From Dyella subtropica (lineage in GTDB: Bacteria > Pseudomonadota > Gammaproteobacteria > Xanthomonadales > Rhodanobacteraceae), in contig NZ_JAPDPD010000004.1 of assembly GCF_026283965.1 (NCBI RefSeq), positions 62,001 through 126,000 of the forward strand: a stretch of DNA of 64,000 bases. Reading direction: 5' to 3'. Positions 27,001-42,000 of this stretch are shown here, one piece after another. Below the pieces are notes generated by a model that had not been told where the DNA came from, made no database searches, and was given only the letters and a program-made list of their open reading frames with translations. The position numbers and the translations under genes were made by a program. How positions within the stretch are numbered: position 1 is the stretch's first letter; each line of letters starts with the position of its first letter.

Positions 27001-30000
27001 GTGACACGCACATCGATGGTGCCCGGTTGAGTCGCCTGCAGCTGGAAGCGGCCGCTGCTGTCGAGCGCGACGGTCTGCCACTGAGCGGTGCCCAGACCGG
27101 TACCGCGTACTTGCACCGTCATGCTCGCAATGGGGCTGAAACTGCTCGCGCGCACGGTCACCTGCACGGACTGGCCGGGCAGGGCAGGCATGCTTGGAAC
27201 GCTATCGATGAGAATGCTGGGTGCATTCGCCGATGCGTCGGCCACCACGCGAACCGTGAAAGTCCGCTGCACGGTATTGCCGTGGTTGTCATCCACGTTG
27301 GCGGTGATCACGAAATCGCCTACCTGGCCCGGACCCGGCGTCCAGTTCAGACGCTTGTTGGCGGCGTCGTAGCTGGCGCCTTGCGGCAGGTTGGTAAAGC
27401 TCACCGCCATGGCCTGCGTGATCGCGTCGCCATCCGGGTCGTTGGCGTAGATGCCTTGCCGCGTGTCGGTGCCGCCGAGCTGCACGGGCAGGCTTAGCGA
27501 CTGGCCGACCACCACGGCGTGGCTGCTCACATCGAGCACCGGTGTGCGATGCACACCCAGAACGCGCACTTGCACTGTCTGCGTGCTGGTGAGTGCGCCG
27601 TCCGTGGCCTGGAAGGTGAAGGTAAAGTCCTTGCTCTCCATCTTGGACTTGTCGACGACGTCGAAACCCGGCGTCCATTCGAAGTAGCCGGTGGTGCCGT
27701 CGAAGTTGATGCCCTGTGGTGTATTGGCGTCGTAGAGCACGCTCAGGTGCACCGGCTTGTTGTCGAGATCGACGCTGTTCAGGCTGAAGGACAGGGTGCT
27801 GCCTTCGTCGACCAGCTGCATCGGCAGCGGCACGATCTTCGGTGCCTGCGCGATGTGCGCGACGTGTACCTCGAAGCTCCGCATGAAGCTCATGGCGCCA
27901 TCGCTGCCGGTGACAGTGAAGCGATAAACACCGTTATCGCCACCCGTCGACGCGAACAGGTTCGGCGTCCAACTCAGCGTGGCCTGGTTGCCGTTCGCGC
28001 CGCTCGGCACGTTGAGCGCCATGCCTTGCGGCAGGCCGGCGGCGGTCCAGTTGATCAGGTGCGCGGCCGGGTCGGTGCCAAAGAGGTTCAGCGTCAGCGG
28101 TGCGCCTTCGCTGGTGTTGATCACCACCGGTGTGCTCGCGTTGCCCGTGTCGTTGACGGCCGTGCCGTTGACTTGCAGTGCGAGTAGCTGCGGCGGCGTA
28201 TCGGCGGCCACCACGATCACATGGATCGTATGGGTGGTGACGTTCGGCACCGGATTGGCCGGATTGACATAACCCTGGTTCTGCGGCGGCAGGCCGCTGT
28301 CGGTCACGGTGATGGTGATGTCGTGCGGACCGAGGTCGTCGGTGGTCGGTGTCCACGTCAGCAGCGCCTGGCCGTACTGCGTCTGCATGGTCAGCTGTGC
28401 GCCGATCGGCAAACCATTGCTGGACAGGTGCAATGCATCCTGATCGGCATCGGTAATGCTGATGGGCAGGCTCAGTGCTTGACCGGCAATCGCCACGAAC
28501 TGCTGCGGCAGTGTGAACACCGGCGGTTCGGTGAAGCTCTTCGCGGTCAGCACGAAGCGCTGCGATGCCGCCATGCCGGTGGCGGTGTTCTGTGCGGTGA
28601 GCGTGATCGTGTAATCGCCGCGATCGTTGTCGCCTGGTGCGAAATGCAGGGTGCCCTTGATGTGTCCATTCGCATCGGGCGCGCTTTGCGTGAAGGTGGC
28701 AAAGCGCGGCAGGCCGTCGATGGTGACTGTCACCGCATCGCCGATATTGGCCGCGACATCGACCGGAATATCCAGGGTGCTGCCCTTGTCCACGCTTGCG
28801 CTTGCGATCGGCGCAATGGTGGGGGCGAGATTCACATTCACCACGGTGATGGGAATCACCACCGTACTGGTGATCGGCGTGCTGGCCGTATCGCCGGCCT
28901 TGCTGGCGACCACCGTGACGTTGTACTGGCCGGCCTGGTTGTAGCCGGGCGTCCAATTGATCTGCAAGGTATCCGGGTCGAAGGTGGCGCCTTGCGGCAG
29001 GCCAGTGACTTGATAGCTGACCGTAGCGCTGACGTTGCCTTCGTTCGGATCACCCGCCTGCCCACCAGGCACCGGGCGCAGCTTGGGTTCGAACTGCGGA
29101 TTATTCGGATCGAAGGCGAACACGCTGATATTCAGCGGCTGACCTTCCAGCGTGGTCCATGGCTTGCTCAGATCGCCGTCGAATTGCAGGGCGCCATTGG
29201 CGTGCAACACGGTGAGCTGCAGCGTTTGCTGCACCCTGCTGGTTTTGACATCGCCGTTCGGCAGGGTGAAGGTGGCCGTGAGGTTCACCAGCACCGAGAC
29301 ATTCCCTTCCTGCGCATAGTCCGGCGTCCAGCTCAACCAGCCCGTATCGCCATTGATCGACATGCCGCCGGGGAGGTTCGGGGCGCTGTAGCTCAACTTC
29401 ACCGTAGTGCCGTCGGCATGCTTCAAACCACCCGGCATGCTGCCGGCAAGCTGCAGGCCGAACGCATCGCCTTCGCGCAGCGTCTGCTGTGCGACCGGTG
29501 CGAGCACGGGCTGCGGCCAGGCCGGGATGACCACGATGTCGAAGCTTTCGCGCGTTGTCACCCTGCCGTCGCTGACGTTGATGGTGACGCCGTTGTAGGT
29601 GCCGGCCTGCTCGTACGTGGGAGTCCAGTTGAGCGTACCGCTGCGCGCATCGAACGATGCGCCGGGTGGCAGGTTGGTGATGCTGATGGTCAGCGGATCC
29701 CCGTCGGTATCCGAGGCGACCACCGGCAAGGACAGCGGCTGGCCTTCGACCATCATCACCGTGTTTTGTGGTGCGATGGTCGGTGCATGGTTGCCGTTGG
29801 TCACCGCGATATGCAGGGTCTGCAAGGTGGCACTGCCGCTGGCATTGACGATGCGCAGCACGACGATGGTGTCGGCGTCGGCGTTCGTTCCAGGTGTCCA
29901 GCTCAGCGTAGCGATCGCGTGGTGTTTACCGTTGGCATCGACGGTGACACTGCTCGGCGGCGTCAGCGTAAAGCCTGCCGGCGCTTGCACGATCTGCCAA

Positions 30001-33000
30001 TAGATCGCGTTGCTGTTGTTGTCGATGGCCTCGACCTGCGACGTCCATGCCTGGCCGATGGTGGCTGTCTGCGTAAAGGCATACGACGTGTCGGTATTGG
30101 CATTGACGGCTGCGATCGCGGGCGGCAGATCCGGCGTCGGTACGGCATAGATGCCGTGACCCAGGTTGAACTTGGCCAGATCCGCGAGGTTGCCGGCACC
30201 GAAATGACTGGCGGGCACCACGGTAATCGTCTGGTTCTGCAGCGTGGTTCCCGCAACGAGCTTGCCGTTTGGCAGGCTGTTGGTGAGATCCAGCACCCAC
30301 AGACCGGCTTGATCGCCGCTGCCTTGCGTGGCGCCGGTAATGGTGTCGCCAAAATAGGTGCCCGGATCGAGCAGCAGCATCAGCGGGCCGTGCAGATCGT
30401 CGGTGCCGGTATTGGTGACGCTGACGTCGTAGCTCACCGCGCCGGTGCTTTGATCGGCACGGGTGTTGCTGAAATGCAGCTGCACGCGGCTGCTGAGATC
30501 GAGCAAGGCAGTAAAGCCGGTGACGCTGTCCTGGCCGATGCGCAGCTGGAACGCACTGCGCAGATTGCCGCTGATGGTGAGCTGGTAGTGACCGGCGGGC
30601 AGGCCGCTGACATCCAGATAGGCGGTATGCGTGGCCGCATCCCAGCGCACGCTCTTCGGCGAAATCGGCGTGGCGCCGGTGTCGCTGGATTGCAGCACGT
30701 AGTTGGATGCATTCAAGACGCTGGAACCGTCGCTGAGCGCGGCTTGCGCATTGCTGCCGAGCCACATGTCCTGATCGAACTGCACGGCGATCTGGTTGAG
30801 CGGCAGCGGCACCAGTGAACCATCGGGCACGCTGGTGGCGAGCACCTTGGGCGCGCGCGCCGCGGCAATCTCATCCACATGGTTGGTCTGCGCGACCAGG
30901 ATGCGGCCGTCGGCCGTGGTGATCACGCCTTCGCTCTGCGTACCGCCGCTGGCGACCTGCAGCACGCGGCGCGACTGCAGCTCGATCATCCACACGGCGG
31001 AGCCGTGCGTGGTGTCGGCGACGCCGTTGACCTCGACGTGCTGGTTGAGGCCGCCGGTGGCGATCAACACGCCATCGAGCAGCGAGTCGGCCTGGCCGAA
31101 GGCGAGGTGGTCGACCACACCGTTGAGGCGGTATTCCAACTCCGCACGACCCAGCGTCGGGCCGCTCATCGGGAAGCTGACGATGTCGGTGGTTCCGTTG
31201 GGATCGGCGGCGGTGATGTCGCTGCCGCTCCACTTCACGCCCCACAGGCGTCCATCCGGGCCGAACGCCAACGCACCGACCCGTGTGTTGCTGAAGTGCT
31301 GCCACGCCTGCGTCGCATCGGTCTGGTTCGGGTGGAACACCTCGATGCCGCTGCCGTCGGACACGTAGATGTCGCCGGTGCCCGGCTGGATCGCCAGGGC
31401 ATGCGTCAATGGCTGGCCGCTGGGGCCTTGCAGATGGCGCAGCACGGCGCCGCTGTTCGCATCGACCTGCAGCAATTCATTGCCGGTCATCACCCACAGC
31501 TGGCCCAGCGCGTCGACGGCCATGTCCAGCACTGGCTCGGCCAGTGTGAAGAGTGGCGTGACGTTGTGGCCGCCGTCCTTGGCGTAGTGGTAGACAGCGT
31601 TTCGTTCCGTACCGCCGCTGACCAGGATCGAGCCATCCGGCAACTGCACCATAGCCATCGCGCCGATATCGGCGGCGCCGGTGCTGAAGCCGTCGGCGAA
31701 GCCGCGCGCATTGAACGGGGCGAGCACGCCGGTGAGATCGCCCGCGTTGTTGGTGGCGACATTGCCCGGCAGCAACTGCGTCGCCTGCTGGAACAAGGCG
31801 TTCGTCGGGTAGGTGCGATCCTGCGGTGCCTGCGGCGTTTGCGCGGTCGAATCCAGGCTCGGCGTGACGCCGAGGCCGTCGAGCACCTTCTGGCGGGCGC
31901 CGTCATCGGGCAGTACGGCGTTGGTCACGTTGGCCGCTTCGCGGTTGCCGGCGTTGTCGGTGGCGACGGCCAGGAATTCGTACGTGTGACCGGTGGCGCC
32001 GGTGAACACCGCCTCGCTCACGCTGGGATCGACCTGGCGCTGCCAGATCTTGAAGTCGCCGCCATCGGTGGCGACGTACACGGTGACGAAGCGAATGCCG
32101 CTGGCATCGCTCTGCGCGTTCCACTTCACGTCGAACGCGGGCGCACCTTGGGCGTTGTTGCCCAACGAGGTCACCGTGACCGTGGTGGTCGGCGCCTTGG
32201 CATCGAGTGTGGTGGTGACGACATTGCTGTCGATCGGCGGAGCGCCGTCAAAGAGGATGCGCGCTTGCGCCTTGATCTTTGCGCCGGTGGCGGCCGTGGC
32301 GCTGGCGGCTACCGTAAAGCTCACAAAGCCACCCAGGGCCTTGCTGCTGCCGTCCTGCGCCGGAGCCAGCAAAGCCTTGCTGAGGTTCTGCATCACTTCG
32401 CCGGTATTGGGGTCGATCGCCTGGATCAGCCAGGTGGCGATATGCGCATCCGCGTCGACACCTGCGCTCACGCGCAGGATGTATCCCTTGCTGGCGGTGA
32501 AGTCGAAGTCGCCCTGGAAGTTGGTGTGATCGGCTGGCACATGGATGTTGATGTCGCCGATCTTCAGATCGCCCAGGCGCAGGCTGCGCGGGTCGAGGTT
32601 GGCGTCGAGCTGCGTGACGATGCGGATCTGCCCGATGCCCTGCGTGCCCGGATTATTGAAAGCAAAGCTGTAGGGCAGGGGCGTCGCTGCTGGTACATAG
32701 ACGCTGCCGTCGCTTGCGACCGCATTGCCTTGCGGCCCTTGTGCGCTGATCGCGGCTTGCGTTGCGCCCTTTTGTTGCGCGATCAACTGCAGGTACTGCG
32801 CAAGGTTCAGGCTCTTGCCCGGCAGCGGATTGAACTTCTGATCGAGCAGGCCTTGCGCGCGCAGGTATTCCAGCTCGGCCTGACCGCCGACGAAAATCTG
32901 GAAGTTTTCGAACTGCAGCGTGCGTCCGGCGTGTTGGTCATAGTCGGCCTCATTGGCCAGCTTGGGCACCGGAATGTCGACCTCGTTGCCCTCGTCGTCC

Positions 33001-36000
33001 TGGCGCGTTTCGATGTGATCGATCGCGCCCTTGGCCGCGTTCGGATCGCCCGCGAAACTGGCGGTATTGCCGTACCACTGCCGCACCTTGGCGAAGAAGC
33101 CGAGGAGGTCCGCCTGCGTGCGATACGTATCACCGCCGTTGGACATCAGGATGCCAGCCGCCAGCGTGGCGTTGAGGCTGACCACCTGCGGATTCGTGGC
33201 GATCGGCGGGGCCTGGTCGGCCGGCAACAACATGCCGGACTTCTCCAGCGCGGCCAGCCAGCCGTTCACCCATTGCGAGGCATCGGTGGCCAGCACGGCG
33301 AGACTGCTGGGTGCCTTGGCATCGGCCAGGATCGCCGCGCGCAGACGCATCGCGTACGCCGTTTGCTCGGCAACGAACTCGTCACGCGTGAGCGCGGTGG
33401 CAGAGGCCACCACGTTCATCTGGAACGACTCGGCAAGCCGCTCCAGCTTGGTGAAATGCGTGTCGGCATCGGTGGACAGGAAGGTCGCCGTCAATCCTTT
33501 CGCGATCTTGTCCAGGCTGTTCACGCCACTGTCGAGCAAGCCCTGCGCCTTCCAATCCGGATGCGTGGCGTACAGCGCGTCGCGCAAGCCATCGAAGTCA
33601 TGGTTGAGCCACGCCGTGAGACCCGGATAGGTCTGCAGGCGGAAGTCCATGCCCACGAAACCCTTGGCGGCGACGTCGAAGGCGTAGCCGGGCGCGAGGT
33701 TGTAGCCGTTGGTGTTTTCGGTGCCGTCCAGCGAGGCCCACGGAATATCCGTGCGCGGCTGCGTGCTCGGCGTCTGACCGTAGCCTTGCGTATTGGCCGG
33801 CGCACCGTCGATGTTGCCGTACGGCGAACCACCCACGTTGGCGCCGAAGATCGCATACGGCAGGTTGAGTGCATCCAGCAGGTACTGGTTGTAACCCATC
33901 TCCACCGCGCCGATGTCGAAGCGCACGTACGGCGTATCGACATTGGTGAGGCTTTGCAGCGAAACACTATAAGTCGCGCTGTCGCCGGGATTGAGATTGC
34001 GCGGGCCGCCGACGCCGATGGTGACATCGTCCTCGATGCCACGCTGCACGAGATAGCGATCGGCCTCGGTCACGCTCTGGCCGTTCGGGTTGATCACCGT
34101 GACGTCGTACAGGCCGAGCGGGAACTGGCGCGTATCGAACACCGCGCGGATATGCGTGGCGTCCAGCACCTGCCAGCGCGCAGGTTCGGCTTCGTACACG
34201 CCGGGACGCGAGAGCTTGACGATGGCGCCTGCCTGGAAGCTGGCACCGTAGATGTCCAGCGTGACCCAGCGATGCGCATCGTCGCTGACGCCGCCGGTGT
34301 CGGGCGTCACTTGCGTGATCGACAGCGGCAACAGGTCCGCGCGCAGGGTGACGGGCACGTTCTGGCCACTGCGCGAGCGCACCAGCACGTAGTAGTCGCC
34401 CGCCTGCGTGGTGGGGATGACCGCCTGCTGGTTGGCCGATGCGGCATTGGTGTATGCGGCGTCGTAGGCAAACGTGGTGGGTATGTCGCCGAAGCGGATG
34501 TACAGCTCGTTGTCGCCGGAGGAGGCCTGCGCGTTGAGTAGCAGGCGCAAGGTCTGGCCGGCGCTCACCGTCACCTTGTACAGCTGCACATCCCCGTTGG
34601 AGAGCGTGGTCTGCAGCGGGCTGGCCAGGGCCAGCGGCGGCACCTGCGTATTGATGGTGGCGGCCGAAGGCGTGAACGTCTCCGGCGAACCGGTTTCTTC
34701 GTAGATGTCCGGGCGCACGATAACGCGCCAGCTGCCGTCCTTGAGCGGCGGCAGTTTCGCGGTGAGCGTGCCGGTGTAGCCGGCACTGGCTGCGACATCC
34801 CCGTTGTGCGCCACCTTGCCCAGCAAGATGGCGCCCAGGTTCCAGGTGTTGTCCTGGCTCAGGTAGATCGCATCGGTCCAGCTGCCGGTGGCGGGGTTGG
34901 TCGAGTTGTTGGTGACGTTGTAGGTAATGGTGACCGGATCGCCCACCATCGCCGTGGCCGGCGCGCTGACGTTGCCCACCACCAGGTCCGCCGGCGGTGG
35001 CGCGTTGATCAGCATCGGCTGCGCAGCGGCGGTTTCGTTGTTCTTGTTCTGGCGGAATTCCAGCACCTGGCCGTTCGGCCCGCTGCCGAACACGTTGGCC
35101 GGATCGGTCACCACGAACACGTAATACGCGCCGTCCAGATCCTTTGGCGCCGTGACATTGAACTGGCCGTCGTAACCCGCATTGGCAGCGAGGCCGCCGG
35201 TGTGGCTCAAGTAACCCAGATAACGATCGTGCTGCAGGTCCAGCGTGCGATCGCGCGACAGGTACACCATGTCGTACCACTGGCTCTGGTCGCCCGGCGT
35301 GGCGCCGCCGTTATTGTCGACGTGGTAGTTGACGGTGAAACTCTGTCCGGCCGTGACCGCGGTGGGTGCGTGGACGTTAGCCACCTGCAGATACGGCGGC
35401 GCCACCTGGGTCACGTTGATCGGGATCGAGGTGACGCGATGGGCGCCGCCCTGATAGGCCGGTACGGCGCCGGGCAGGTTGCCGGTCACGACATCCAGGC
35501 CTTCGCGGATCGAACTGGGCGAGCTGAAGTACCAATCCTTCACCGTGGTGGTGTCGGTCTTGAGCACGACATAGAACGGGCCGCCGATCGATTGCGGAAT
35601 GTGGAACGTGGCGCTCTGCGTGTAGGTCTCGCCCGGCTGCAGGAAGCGGGGAAGGCCGTTGGCGTCGGTGATGCTGATGTGCTGCACGCGCGCCGGGTTG
35701 TCGTACAGCGAGCCTTCGACCAGCGGATAGTCGCCCGCTTCCAGCGAGCCATCGCGCGACAGATAAAGGCCGTCGTTCCACCCACTGACGCGGGTGGCGC
35801 GATTGCCGTTGTTCTGCACGGTCCAGGTGACGGTGACCAGATCGCCCGAATTGGGCGCGGGGTTGGAGATGCTCAGGTTCTGGATCTGTAGATCCGGTTC
35901 GCGATAGATGATCGCGATCGGGCCGGTGCCTATGCGGTTGCTGAGGTTGTCGCCCTCGTAGGCATGCTGGCCGTAGTAGTTCAGATCCGAGTCGTTCCTG

Positions 36001-39000
36001 CCGCCACCCATGTTGTCGCGGTGCGGCCGGTAGTCGGGCCCCGGGGAGGCCAGGCCGTCACCGCTGTTCTGGCTGTCGGCAATCACATAGATGTAGTACT
36101 GCCCGCTGGTACCCGGCGGCAGCTGCACATTCGCCGTGGCGGTATATTTTGCGCCTGCGGCGAGACCAGCCGTGTTGTAGTGCGTGAACACGCCCAGCGC
36201 GGTGGCACGAGAGGGGATGAAGGTGGGATCGGTGCTGATGTACACCGAATCCACCCAGCCGGCGGTACCCGGCCACACGGTTTCACCCTGGTTGGTGACG
36301 GTCCAGGTGATCGGTGTGAGTTCGCCGGAGTAGTTCTGCGGCGGCACTTGCACCGCGGTGACCTGCAGGCTGGCCGGATGCGTGGTCACGGCGCTGGCAA
36401 CGTCATTGATTCGAAGCTTGGCGGCTTCGGGCACCTGGCCCAGTGCATCGGTCCGCACGATCACGTAGCGGCCGGTGATCGATGGCGCGAGCTGCACGGT
36501 CTGGTTGACGGTGTAGGTCTCGCCGTTATTGAGCGCGCGGTCTTGCGTGTAGCTGGCTATGGTCCAAACCTTGGTGGCCTTGCTCAGGTCGGCGTTGTCG
36601 GCCACGTAGACGGTATCGGTCCAGCCGCCGCTATACAGATCGCCCTGGTTCTGCACGGTGTAGCTGAAGTTGAGATTCCCGCCGGCATCGACGTTCGCCG
36701 GCGCGGTCACCTGCGTCACTTCCAGGTCGGGCGGCGTGATGCCGAGCACGCTGATCGCGCGTGCCTTGTAGTTGTCGTTGTTGATCTGGGTCGGGTCGTC
36801 CGTATTCGTGTTACTGGCCAGCTCATCCTGCAGGATGGTGCCGTAGGGGTTTGTCCAGACGGTGAGGAAGTACTGGCCGCTGAGCGTGTTGTCGGGAATC
36901 GTGACTTGCAGATTGCCGAGGTAGCTGTCGCCCACCGCGAGATTGCCGGTGTGCACAGTGGAGCCCAGCAGCACGTCGCCCTTGTTGGCGCCCGGGCGAC
37001 GCGGGTCCTTGGCCAGCCACACGGTGTCGGTCCAGCTGTTGACGTCGGCGGTCAGGCCACTGGTGGTGGCGCTGCCCTTGTTGGTGACCTTGTAGCTGAC
37101 GTTGATGCTGGCGCCGTGTACGGCTTGATCCGGCGCGTTGACATTGCTGGTGAACAGGTCCGCGAACGGCACCGGATCCACGTAGAAATGCGCGACTTTG
37201 ACGTTGTTGGCCTGGTTCGGATAGGTATCGACCGTGCTATCCGCGTTCGCCACCACGATCAGGTAGCAATCGCCGCGGAAGGTGATCGGCACGTCAATGG
37301 TGGCGCTGGTGTTGCTGTAGCTCTCGGTGCTGTTGAGCGCACTGCCGTTGTCGTAGGTGCCGACGAGCTGCGAGGTGGCATCGAGCTGGGGGCTCAGCGA
37401 CAGGTACACCTTGTCGCGCCAGTGACCCGTGGCGGCGACGCTGCCGGTGTTCTGCACGGTGTATTGAATGCCGACACTGGTGCCGGCCTTGACATGATCG
37501 GGCACGGTGGTCGCGCTGACGATCAGGTCCGGACGTGGCGTGAGCGAGACCGTGCAGGTGCCGGTGCTTAGCGTGACGTCGTTGTTGCGAGCGCCGCCGT
37601 ATTCATAGACCTGGTCGCCGTAGCCGCCGAGGTTGGCATTGGTGGTCACCTGCAGGCGGTAAACGCCCTGCAGCCGGGTGGGCAGGCGCACCTGCTTGGT
37701 ATGCGTGTAAGTGATGCCGGGCGCGAGATGCTGATCGTAGGTGAAGACACCCAGATCGATGGATGGGCCGTTGCCATCGGCCGGCACCAGCTTCAGCGCG
37801 TCCACCCATGGGCCGACCGCATCGGCCTGGCCCTGGTTGATGACGGTCCATGAGGCGTCGATCAACGAGCCTTCCGTCGCCGTTGCCGGCAGGCTCGCCG
37901 TCTGCACGAACAGATCGGGAGAGGGCGACAGCGTGACCGGCACGGCCGCACTGTGGCCTACGTTGTCGCTGCCATAGATGAACTCGTACGGCAGGCCGTA
38001 GGCGGCGGTGCGCACGTTGACGTAATACGTGCCTTGAATGCCGTCGGGCACGGTCACCGTCATGCTGCGCGCATAGGTGCCGCCCACCGGCAGCTGGCCG
38101 ATATGGTCGGCACTGCCGAACTGGGCGATCACGTTGTTGCCGGCGGCATCGCTGCTCAGCCAGACGGCATCGGACCACTGAGCGCCGTCGGTAATGCCGA
38201 TGCCGTTATTGATGACACTCCAGTTCACTGTCAGCGGCTGGCCGCTGGTCGCCGTGCCTTGCGTGGTCACCGACTGCACTTGCAGGTCGGCATAGGGCTT
38301 GGGCATCACATCGACCGGGTGCGCGGCCTGCGCGGTGTTGACGGCGGTCAGGCCGTTCTGGAACACCTGCTGGGTCGCATCGCTGATCACGAACAGCTTG
38401 TAGCGACCGCTCATGCCCGGGGGCAGCATCACGTGCAGCTGGCCGGTGTAGTAGGCACCCTGCGCGAGCGCGCCGTCGTGGGCGACGTCGCCGAGCACGA
38501 GGTCGTCGTTGTTGCCGGGCGCGTCGTGGGTGGTGAGGATCACGCGATCCACCCAATGCGTGCTGTTGCCCGCGCCGGTGCCGGTGTTGGTCACCGTCCA
38601 GCTCACGTCCATGCTGGCGGGATCGGCGATCAACTGCGGGGGCGCGGTGACTGCGCTGACGGCGAGATCCGCGTACGGCGCCATCGTGACTTGGGTGACG
38701 GCCTGCGAGCTGTTCTTGTCGAACGCATGTTCGTCCAGCGCATGCGTGGCATCGGCGATCACCAGCACGTCGTATTCGCCGCTGGAGCCCAGCGGCAGCT
38801 GATAGTCGACCGAGGCGTCGTACTTGGCGCCCGAAGCCAGCGGGCCGGTTTGCGCAACGTCGGCGATCTTGGTGGTCTGGCCGTTGTGCACCAGGAACAC
38901 CTGATCCACCCAGTTGCCGGTGGCGATCGCGCCGTTGTTGGTCACGCTCCACTGCACGTGCAGGTTGCTGCCCGACTGCAAGGTGGGCGGGCCGCCGACG

Positions 39001-42000
39001 TTGGTGACGGCGAGATACGGGCGCGCCACCGCCATGGTGCTGCTGGCGCGGCCGACGTTGTGGTCGGTACCGCCGCGCTCGTAGATGCTGCCGTCGGCAT
39101 TGGCGCGCACCATCCAGGTGTAAGTGCCTTCGGCAAAGCCGAAGGGCAGGGTGACGTTCACCGTGCGCTGCACGCTGGCGCCCGCGGCGATGCCATCGGT
39201 GTACAGCGCGTTGGCGACTTCGATCAGGTTGCCATTGCCCGCATCGAGATAGATGCGGTCGCGCCACGCGCCGCCGGTGGCGGCGTTGCCGGTGTTGTTG
39301 GCGGTGTAGGTCACGGCCACCGTATCGCCCGGACGCACTGTGGCGGGTCCGCTCACGCTGCTCACGGTGAGGTTCGCCACCGGCGACAGTGCGATGTGCA
39401 GCGGCTGGCTGCTGGCGCGCGCGTTGTCCGCCGTGTGGCCGTTCTCGATCACGGCGCTGTCGCTGTTGCTCTCGACCAGAATGTAATAGTCGCCCGTGAA
39501 ATCGCGCGGCAGGCTGAGCGTGGCCGTGCCGGTATAGCTGTCGCCATTGGCCACGATGCCCGCATGCGTGATGGAGCCGGCCAGCACGATGTCGTCCGCC
39601 GACGGCGTGCCGGTCTTGGACAGCACGATGCGGTCGTTCCACAGCGCTGTGCTGGTCGGCGCGTTGCCGGTGTTCTTCACCGTCCAGCTGACATTGATGC
39701 TGTCGCCGCTCTGCGCGGTGACCGGTGCCGTGACCGCCGTAATGTTGAGATCGGAATACGCCGCGGCCACCGCGATCGGGCTGGTCGCGCTGGTGCTGTC
39801 GGCGCGGGTATCCGGTTCCAGCACCTCGTTGTTGGCGTCGCTGCGCACCGCGATGTAATAGGTGCCGTCGGCCAGCATCGGCAGATTCACGATGGCCGTC
39901 TGGGCGTAGTTCTGGCCAACGGCGAGCACGCCGTTGTGACGCACGGTGCCGATGATGATGTCGCTGACGCTGCCCAAGGTGGAGCGGGTACTGAGCACGA
40001 TCACATCGTTCCAGGCGCCGCTGGTGGGCGCCTGACCGTTGTTGGTGACGGTCCAGCTAATGGTGACCGGCTGGCCGCCCACGCCCTGAGGGGGCACGTT
40101 GACGTTGCCGATCTTCAGATCCGCGTACGGCGTAACAGCCGACACGATGGACGCGGTGCCGATGTTGTTGCTGTCGTTGCCGTTCTGCAGGTCGGTTTCG
40201 AACAGCGTGGCCACGCCCGCCGCATTGCGGTTGGCGGTGACGGTGATGCCGAGATTGCCGGCACCGGCCAAGCCATCGGGCAGGCGGAAGGTAAACGTGC
40301 GCAGGCGATGATCGTTCGGCAGGATCGCGCCATTGGCCTGGCCGTTGGTGATCGCCGTGGGATCGTAGGCTAGGCTGGTGTTGATCAGCGACAGCCCGGT
40401 GTCTGCGCGAGTGACCTGGATGCGATCGCTGAACGCGGCGCCGGTGGCGCTGCCGCCCATGTTCCAGTCTTCCCAGGTGATGGTGACCATGCCACCGGCC
40501 TGAATGGCCGTGCTGGCGACCTGCAGGTTCTTCATCTGCAGATCAGGTCCCACCGCCTGATCGATTTCGGCGGTGTTGTCGGTCTTGACCGTGTTGGCCT
40601 CGGGCACTTCATTGAGGCTGTCGGCGATCACCTTGATCGTGAAGTTGCCGGAAGCGTCGACGCCGTCCGGCCAAGTGAAGCTGGCGGTGCGCGAACGATT
40701 GCCGCTGATCGCCAGCGCGCCTTGCGTATCGCGCAGGGTGACGGTGGCGACCAGCTTGCCGGTGGAGAGGTTGCGCACCTCCAGCGTTTCGCTCCACGGG
40801 TTCGCGACCGCGGCGGTGCCCTGGTTGAGTGTGGTCCACGTGGCGGTGATGCTCTGGCCCGGCTGGAAATTGCTGGCCGGCTGCAGCGTGAAGTTCTGCA
40901 CCACCAGGTCGGCGTACGGTGCCAGCGCAACGCTGACACTGGTGCTTGCGGCCGTGCTCGCGGTTTCCTTGAAGACGTTGTCGGAGTCCGCGATCACCGT
41001 GACGCTGAGCGTGCCGGCGGCGAGGTTGCCATCGGGAATGCGGATCGACTGATGGCGGTTGCGCGCATCGTTTATGGCGAGCGGGCCATTGCCCGCGTCG
41101 CTTTCGTTGTACGGCACCGTGAGGTCGAGCAAGATCGCGCCCGTGGCGGTATTGCGCACGATGATGCGGTCGTTCCAATTGCCGCTGGATGCCAGCGTGC
41201 CCTTGTTAGTGTCCACCCATTGCACGTCGATGGTCTGGCCGGTCTGCAGACCGGTGTTCGGCGTGACATTCACCGCGCTGGCAGCGAGTGCGGGCGAAGG
41301 CGTGGCAACCAGGGAGTTCAGGATGACAGTCGGCGGATCCTGCACCTGGGTCACACTGAACGCGACGCTTGCCGGCGTGCCTGTGCTGTTGTTCGGATTG
41401 ATCAGCGCGAGCGTGTAGCGACCGCCGACGGCCAATGCGCCGAGGTTGACGCCGCCGTAGCCGTTGAACTGGTACTGGCCGTTGCCCTGCCAGTTCTCAT
41501 TGCCCATCAATTGCTGGCTCACCACGACGCGGCCCAGCGGATCGAGCAGCATCCAGGTGGGTACGCTGTTGAACCCTGCGCTCAGGGCGCCCGGCAGTGC
41601 ATCGAGGAAGTAGTGCGCGCCGGCCTGGGCGTCGAACGTATACAGCTGCACGCCGCGGGCATCGGTCACGCTGGTGGTGACCGGCGTATTGATGGTCAGC
41701 GGTGTGGCGGTGGTCTGATCGAACGCGGTAAAGCTGTACGCGTCAGCGGTGTTGCTGTTGCTCCACAACGTCAGCACATAGTCGCCGGCCGGCAGCAAAC
41801 CGCCGAAGTCGCTATAAGCGCTGCTCCACCAGTAGGTGTCGTACATCTGATGGTTGAAGACGGTGCCGTTGGGGCCCTCGAGCCGCCATTGCGTCGATTG
41901 GTTCGTTCCCAGGTTGTGGAAGGCCAGCACGCTCTGATTGTCGAGGTGCAAGGTGTAACGCATCGGCAGGCCGCCAGTGGGCAGGTTGCCGCTGATGACG

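Noticed and set aside
30879-34541. A 1220-codon open frame on the plus strand, antisense to the giant gene (similar long frames at 28221-30818 and 37953-40373).
   Set aside because: It is the complementary shadow of the GC-biased giant gene: composition is rich in Arg, Ala, Val and Gly with no domain pattern, while the minus strand gives continuous recognisable domains.
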